DNA of 47,192 nt from CAYLXP01 sp964387425 (GTDB taxonomy: Bacteria > Verrucomicrobiota > Kiritimatiellia > UBA8416), in assembly GCA_964387425.1 (NCBI GenBank), contig CAYLXP010000013.1, positions 1-47,192 on the forward strand. The letters are read 5' to 3'. A program made the translations under genes and the position numbers. Shown here piece after piece: positions 42,875 through 47,192 of this stretch (positions are counted from its first letter, which is position 1; each line of letters opens with the position of its first letter). The notes under the pieces are model-generated. The model made no database searches, was not told the origin of the DNA, and saw only the letters and a list, made by a program, of their open reading frames with translations.

Positions 42875-44572
42875 ATGAGTGTCGGCAAGAGAGAGTTTAT
42901 TGAGGGACTGATTGAGAAGATGTCCCTGGAGCAGAAAGTCGGACAGTGTTTTGTGATCGGCTTCTGCGGCACCGTGGTGACGCCGTCGATCCTGAAGCGA
43001 ATCCGCAAGATCAAGCCGGCCGGCATCCGGGCAGGTTTGACCTTCCGTGCCAAGACCGCGCTGCATGACCCCTATGCGACCAGCGAGGTGTTTGCCCACC
43101 GCGTGCTGCGTGAGCCAAAAGATGGAGTGAAGGACATCATCCCTGGCTTGCTTCCGCCGCACTGCACCAACGAAGACTACTGCACATTCCTCAATACCAT
43201 GAAGGAAGAAGCGCTCAAGGACGGCCTTGGGATTCCGCTGCATATCACCATGGACATGGAGGGCGATGTCAGTTGCGACTATACCCGTGGCGGCATCTTC
43301 AACTTCCCGTTCCCAATGGGTGCGACTGCTTCCGGCGACCCGCAGATGGCGTTCGACTGTGCCTGGGCAACCGGACGCCAGCTCCACGCCCTCGGTGTGA
43401 ATTGGCTGCACTCGCCGGTACTGGATACCAACACCGAACCGAACAATCCGGAGATCGGGACGCGTTCCTATGGCGAAGATGCGGAAACCGTCATCAAATT
43501 TGGGACAAGGGGATTCGAAGGCTTCAGGGAGGCCGGCATCATCACCACGGGGAAGCACTTCCCGGGGCGTGGTGAATCCGTGACCGACGCACACCGCGGG
43601 CTTCCTGTCATCGATATGCCGCGCGAGCAGATGGAAGAGCATCTCAAGCCGTTCAAGGCGATGGTCGACGCAGGCATCCCATGCATTATGACCGCGCATA
43701 CGGTCTACCCATGTCTTGACCCCGATAATGCTGCCACGCTCTCCAAGAAGATCCTGACGGATCTCCTCAAGGAGGAGTGGGGCTTTGAAGGCTGCGTGAC
43801 AACGGATGACATCACCATGGGCGGCATCGTCGAGAAGTACGAAGTGTCCGACGCGTGTGTAGCCTCAATTAATGCCGGCGCCGACCTGATCCTGCTGCGC
43901 GATGAAGCGCCGCTGATCGACGAGGTCTTTGAGGAGGTCGTGCAGGCCGTCAAGGATGGCAAGCTCTCTGAGGATCGCCTGAATGATGCCGTCCGCCGTT
44001 CGTTGACCGTCAAGTATGACTACGGCCTGTTTGAGAACGGAAACCTGCGCGATGTTGGCCAGGCCGGCTCGGGGATCAACGATCCGAAGGTGGCGGCGAT
44101 TGCGAAGGCCAGCGCCGACGCCGCGATCAAGGTCATCCGCGATGAACAGCAGATCCTGCCGCTGCCACGGGACAGGAAGGTGCTTGTGATCGAGCAGCGC
44201 TGCCCGCTGCATTACCGCACGGACTCCACCAAGTGCCACCCCGGCATCTTCTGGGAGAACTTCTTCCCATACTCCGAAGACGTCGGCCAGGTGGAAGTGG
44301 AGATGACGCCGACCGAATACGACATGAAACGCGTTATGAAACGCCTGGACGAGGTCGATGTGATTGTGACGACGAACTACTTTGATCGCCGGGCACACGC
44401 CAAGGGATCGTTCGTGGACGAGATCATCGGGGCCACCGACAAGCCGGTGATCGTCGTGACCAATTCACCATATCCGTTCACGGTCGCGGACAACTTCAAG
44501 ACGGTCATATGCACCTACGGCGTCGCGCCGGAATCACTGAGTGCAGCGGTTAAGACCATCTACGGGGAGTAG
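42875..44572 (+). CDS. GH3 family beta-N-acetylhexosaminidase-like enzyme (NagZ type)
   Basis: Retaining exo-glycosidase of 565 residues with no signal peptide, so it is cytosolic. The NagZ signature is present: KHFPGRG at 227-233, then TDAH (Asp238, His240, the acid/base dyad) and RGLPVID. The nucleophile is Asp311 or Asp312 in VTTDDITMGG. The C-terminal half is a typical alpha/beta sandwich, though shorter than in large GH3 enzymes. Family members act on GlcNAc/GalNAc-type or related hexosides, some as phosphorylases. It starts a two-gene operon with DUF2264 (4-nt gap) and is divergent from sulfatase 3. Peptidoglycan recycling is the alternative role, but the neighbours favour a glycan-fragment role. 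Confidence 0.9.
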   Translation: MSVGKREFIEGLIEKMSLEQKVGQCFVIGFCGTVVTPSILKRIRKIKPAGIRAGLTFRAKTALHDPYATSEVFAHRVLREPKDGVKDIIPGLLPPHCTNEDYCTFLNTMKEEALKDGLGIPLHITMDMEGDVSCDYTRGGIFNFPFPMGATASGDPQMAFDCAWATGRQLHALGVNWLHSPVLDTNTEPNNPEIGTRSYGEDAETVIKFGTRGFEGFREAGIITTGKHFPGRGESVTDAHRGLPVIDMPREQMEEHLKPFKAMVDAGIPCIMTAHTVYPCLDPDNAATLSKKILTDLLKEEWGFEGCVTTDDITMGGIVEKYEVSDACVASINAGADLILLRDEAPLIDEVFEEVVQAVKDGKLSEDRLNDAVRRSLTVKYDYGLFENGNLRDVGQAGSGINDPKVAAIAKASADAAIKVIRDEQQILPLPRDRKVLVIEQRCPLHYRTDSTKCHPGIFWENFFPYSEDVGQVEVEMTPTEYDMKRVMKRLDEVDVIVTTNYFDRRAHAKGSFVDEIIGATDKPVIVVTNSPYPFTVADNFKTVICTYGVAPESLSAAVKTIYGE

Positions 44573-44576
44573 CATC

Positions 44577-46346
44577 ATGCTGCCGATTGCCCTGAATCCC
44601 TTGAGGACGCGTGCCGATGTACAGGAGGCGGTGCGCCAGATTTGTGAGCCGCTCAAGCCGCATTACAGCGAAGGCAAGGCGCTGGTGCGCCTCGGTGCAA
44701 CCTGCACCAACTATGGTGAGCGACGCTGTGAGATGGAGGCCTTTGCCCGTCCGTTCTGGGGGCTGATGCCCCTGGCCGCCGGGGGGGGCGAGTCCGACTT
44801 CTGGGCGATATGCCGCGAAGGACTGCTGAACGGAACCAATCCGGATCATCCCGAATACTGGGGCGACCTGGTGGACATTGATCAGCTGGCAGTGGAGATG
44901 CCGCCGATCGCCCTGGCATTTACCCTCGCGCCGGAGCAGTTCTGGGCACCGTTTTCCGAGACCGAGCGTGAGCGGATTGTCTCATGGATGGATCAGATCA
45001 ACCACAAGGCGATGTCCGACTGCAACTGGATGGCATTTCCGGTGCTGGTGAATGCCTCCCTCAAGACTGCGGGTATGCCGTACAACGCTGAAGTGATGGA
45101 GGCCGGTCTCCAGAGGTTGGAGGATTTCTATCTCGGCGATGGCTGGTATTCCGATGGGACGGGCATCAAGAGGGATTACTACATCCCGTTCGCGATCCAT
45201 TTCTACTCGTTGATCTATGCGAAACTGATGGGCGACGAAGACCCGGATCGCGCTGCTGTCTTTAAGGACCGTGCCACGGTCTTTGCGAAGGACTTCCTTC
45301 AGTGGTTCACCGGGGATGGTGCGGCGCTGCCGTTTGGGCGCAGCCTGACCTACCGCTTTGCGCAGGGCGCCTTTTGGGGCGCACTGGCCTTCGCTGATGT
45401 CGAGGCGTTGCCGTGGGGCGAGATTAAGGGCATGTACTTGAGGCATCTGCGTCATTGGTTCAGCAAACCGATCTTTGCGGCCGACGGCCTGCTCACCATC
45501 GGTTATGAATATCCGAACCTGCTGATGAGCGAGTTCTACAACGGCCCCGGATCGCCGTATTGGGCAATGAAGGCCTTTCTTCCGTTGGCTGTGGCCGAGG
45601 ACCATCCGTTCTGGACGTCCGAGGAGTTGCCGTTCCCGTCGATTTCTGCCGAGTCCGTGCAGAAGCATGCCCTGATGTCAATCGCGCACTCCGCGAACCG
45701 TGACCATATTGTTGCGTTGACGGCGGGGCAGTGGTGTGGACTGGATTTTGGTCACACGGCGGAGAAGTACTCCAAGTTTGCCTATTCAACCCATTTTGGC
45801 TTCAGCGTCGCCCGCGAGGCGACCGGGTTGGTGAAGGGGGCGTACGATTCCATGCTGGCGCTGAGCGATGGTGAGGACCAGTGGCGTGTGCGTCGCCAGT
45901 GCGAGTCGGCTGACGTTGTCGGTGATACCATTGTTTCCGTCTGGAATCCGTGGCCGGATGTTGAGATCGTAACGCGGTTGGAGCAACGTTACCCGTGGCA
46001 TATCAGGACCCACACGATCAAGACGGGACGCACGCTCGAAACCGCGGAAGGGGCGTTTGCCGTTGCGCTTGGGAATGAGCAAGGCGAGCTGGAGAACGCT
46101 TCCTCAAACCCGGATGGGGCGCTTTATGGCGGCAGCGGAATCCTCAATCTTGAAGGTGACCGTGACCCCGTGATCATCCAACCAATGCCCAATACGAATC
46201 TGATCAATCCGCGCACCGCCATCCCGACGCTGACGGGAAGACTTGAGCCGGGCGAGCACCGCCTGGCCTGCGCCGTGTTGGGGGAACCGTCTCCAGCTAA
46301 GGTTCTCTCGGCGTGGGCAGCTCCGCCCAAGGTGGTTGGTGAGTAG
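44577..46346 (+). CDS. DUF2264 family (alpha/alpha)6-barrel protein
   Basis: A 589-residue protein starting four bases after the GH3 stop, with GGGGAG before the ATG. It matches DUF2264 (PF10022): an N-terminal block TRADVQEAVRQICEPLKPHYS, then ARPFWGLMPLAAGGGESDFW and PHPEYWGD-like HPEYWGDLVDIDQ, CNWMAFPVLVNASLKTAGM, a GDGWYSDGTG motif and LPFGRSLTYRF. The fold resembles unsaturated uronyl hydrolases and some glucuronidases; I recall some relatives being placed in GH154, but cannot check this. No signal peptide is seen, so it probably works with the GH3 enzyme on imported oligosaccharides. The enzyme activity is inferred. Confidence 0.88.
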   Translation: MLPIALNPLRTRADVQEAVRQICEPLKPHYSEGKALVRLGATCTNYGERRCEMEAFARPFWGLMPLAAGGGESDFWAICREGLLNGTNPDHPEYWGDLVDIDQLAVEMPPIALAFTLAPEQFWAPFSETERERIVSWMDQINHKAMSDCNWMAFPVLVNASLKTAGMPYNAEVMEAGLQRLEDFYLGDGWYSDGTGIKRDYYIPFAIHFYSLIYAKLMGDEDPDRAAVFKDRATVFAKDFLQWFTGDGAALPFGRSLTYRFAQGAFWGALAFADVEALPWGEIKGMYLRHLRHWFSKPIFAADGLLTIGYEYPNLLMSEFYNGPGSPYWAMKAFLPLAVAEDHPFWTSEELPFPSISAESVQKHALMSIAHSANRDHIVALTAGQWCGLDFGHTAEKYSKFAYSTHFGFSVAREATGLVKGAYDSMLALSDGEDQWRVRRQCESADVVGDTIVSVWNPWPDVEIVTRLEQRYPWHIRTHTIKTGRTLETAEGAFAVALGNEQGELENASSNPDGALYGGSGILNLEGDRDPVIIQPMPNTNLINPRTAIPTLTGRLEPGEHRLACAVLGEPSPAKVLSAWAAPPKVVGE

Positions 46347-46413
46347 GATGCGAAGCGTGGTCTCAATCTCGGTGAGGTGGCTGACGGGTGTAAGTCAGTC
46401 TGTGGGGCTCACA

Positions 46414-46552
46414 GTAGCGCGGGCTTCTCCGAAGCCCAGCGCCAGATCGAGAATCGTGTAGACATGGAGCATGGTCTGGCCGAGAGTCCCAGGCATGCTC
46501 CTGACTACACTGGCTATTGCGCGGGCCTCGGCTTCGGAGAAGCCGGGCCTAC
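46414..46552 (-). repeat. 139-bp palindromic element, copy 2 (inverted)
   Basis: In reverse orientation this matches copy 1 over its whole length, with exact runs of about 25, 24 and 32 bp at its left end, centre and right end. It has the same terminal inverted repeats built around GGCTTCTCCGAAGCC. It lies in the gap between the DUF2264 gene and the lipoprotein start, so it may also carry signals for that gene. Confidence 0.8.
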
Positions 46553-46589
46553 TTGGAGACATCCGAATATCGCATTCCATAGAGCCGCC

Positions 46590-47192
46590 TTGCGCCCGTT
46601 GCTAATATGGCCAGGACTGGTTGTGATGCTGATTTTCAGCAGTTCATGTGCGCGACAGAATCCGTTGAGCCGAGGCGATTCCGAGCACGCGCAGATCAAG
46701 GAGCGCTACGTTCAGTACCTGGTCGGTACGTCGGAGACGTTCAGCGGGAAGTTTGGCGACGAAGCCGCGGTCGGCTTCATTGAACAGGTGCGCTCGTCTA
46801 TTGAGAGGGCCCTGGCGTTCGACTATTCCAGGGATGTAGACAAGACGTTCCTCTGCTTTGAGGACGAACCGGGTTATCAGGAGCAATCTGACGTCTACTC
46901 GGCAATCCTCCAGCGGTATGTGCTGCCCCTGGCCTACGGATATTGCGTCAATGCGCCAGGGAGTCCCTATTACCGCAACCCTGAGGTGTTGGCCTGCTAT
47001 GTCCGATGTTTGGACTATCTTCATGCGCGGGGCATTCGCGATGGAATGACGTTCCACAACAATGCGAGCCGGATGAAGATGGAGGGCGCACCACAGCCGG
47101 AGAACGGGGCCGGGAACATCGCCAGGATGGAGTTGCGCATGGGAGCCCTATGTCAGTCCGTACTGTTGATGGAGCCCTTCATGAGGGGGACC
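46590..47192 (+). CDS. Lipoprotein, N-terminal part, possible polysaccharide lyase (runs off window)
   Basis: A frame open to the end of the window (201 codons). A TTG at 46590 gives a lipoprotein signal, MRPLLIWPGLVVMLIFSSSC, with Cys20 as the lipidated residue; GTG at 46623 and ATG at 46626 are alternatives that would spoil the signal. After the signal come helical segments such as AQIKERYVQYLVGTSE, YSAILQRYVLPLAYGYC, RNPEVLACYVRCLDYLHARG and NIARMELRMGALCQSVLLMEPFM. This pattern is reminiscent of the alpha toroid of PL8-like lyases. The match is only by general look, so the function is tentative. It starts 38 bp after the 139-bp repeat. The C-terminus, where the catalytic residues would be, is missing. 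Confidence 0.65.
   Translation, partial: MRPLLIWPGLVVMLIFSSSCARQNPLSRGDSEHAQIKERYVQYLVGTSETFSGKFGDEAAVGFIEQVRSSIERALAFDYSRDVDKTFLCFEDEPGYQEQSDVYSAILQRYVLPLAYGYCVNAPGSPYYRNPEVLACYVRCLDYLHARGIRDGMTFHNNASRMKMEGAPQPENGAGNIARMELRMGALCQSVLLMEPFMRGT

Overview
The window looks like chromosome of a moderately GC-rich, Gram-negative bacterium of the PVC group, most likely a Kiritimatiellota- or Lentisphaerota-like glycan degrader. This placement is inferred from the abundance of S1 sulfatases, Tat and lipoprotein signals, the absence of SusC/SusD pairs, and many short palindromic intergenic repeats. No rRNA or marker gene confirms it.

Layout. (1) 1-16331 is mostly housekeeping: the end of a tRNA-Arg(ACG), a DUF1638 gene, folE with a ParB-like gene, a cation efflux transporter, a PAS protein with a Cys-rich tail, a nadA-uvrB pair, a sodium symporter, a coiled-coil/TPR protein, a secreted unknown, dinB, a NYN-domain RNase-like gene and a dinG-type helicase. 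(2) 16371-20864 is accessory DNA: an acetyltransferase, a VapBC-like module, a secreted unknown, a short DnaA/RAYT-tail-like ORF, a DUF433/DUF5615 toxin-antitoxin pair and a methyltransferase. (3) 20874-26416 holds a secreted beta-helix protein coupled to the methyltransferase, and a SWIM-SNF2 helicase. (4) 26628-36039 is a tight operon: FGly sulfatase, DUF1961-heparinase II/III-like lyase, GH29 alpha-L-fucosidase and a full-length chondroitin ABC lyase-like PL8. (5) 36390-40139 has an exported beta-repeat protein and a second sulfatase. (6) 40249-40886 is a second VapBC module, a clear paralogue of the first. (7) 41276-47192 holds a third sulfatase divergent from a cytoplasmic GH3/NagZ-like hydrolase, a DUF2264 protein, and the start of a lipoprotein that runs off the window.

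How it fits together. Regions 4-7 read as a locus for a sulfated, fucosylated, uronate/hexosamine-containing polysaccharide. Fucosylated chondroitin sulfate is an attractive candidate substrate. Exported sulfatases and lyases would debranch and cut the chain, and the GH3 and DUF2264 enzymes, which lack signal peptides, would finish fragments in the cytoplasm. A 16-bp palindrome of the form GGTTTA-N4-TAAACC occurs (twice at 21-bp spacing, or once) upstream of the first operon, upstream of the beta-repeat gene, and between the divergent third sulfatase and GH3 gene. This suggests one regulator controls these units; neither the regulator nor a sulfatase-maturing enzyme is in the window. A 139-bp palindromic element lies in opposite orientations at both ends of the third-sulfatase/GH3/DUF2264 cassette. 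The two VapBC modules share a promoter and operator in which the predicted transcript starts at or next to the start codon.
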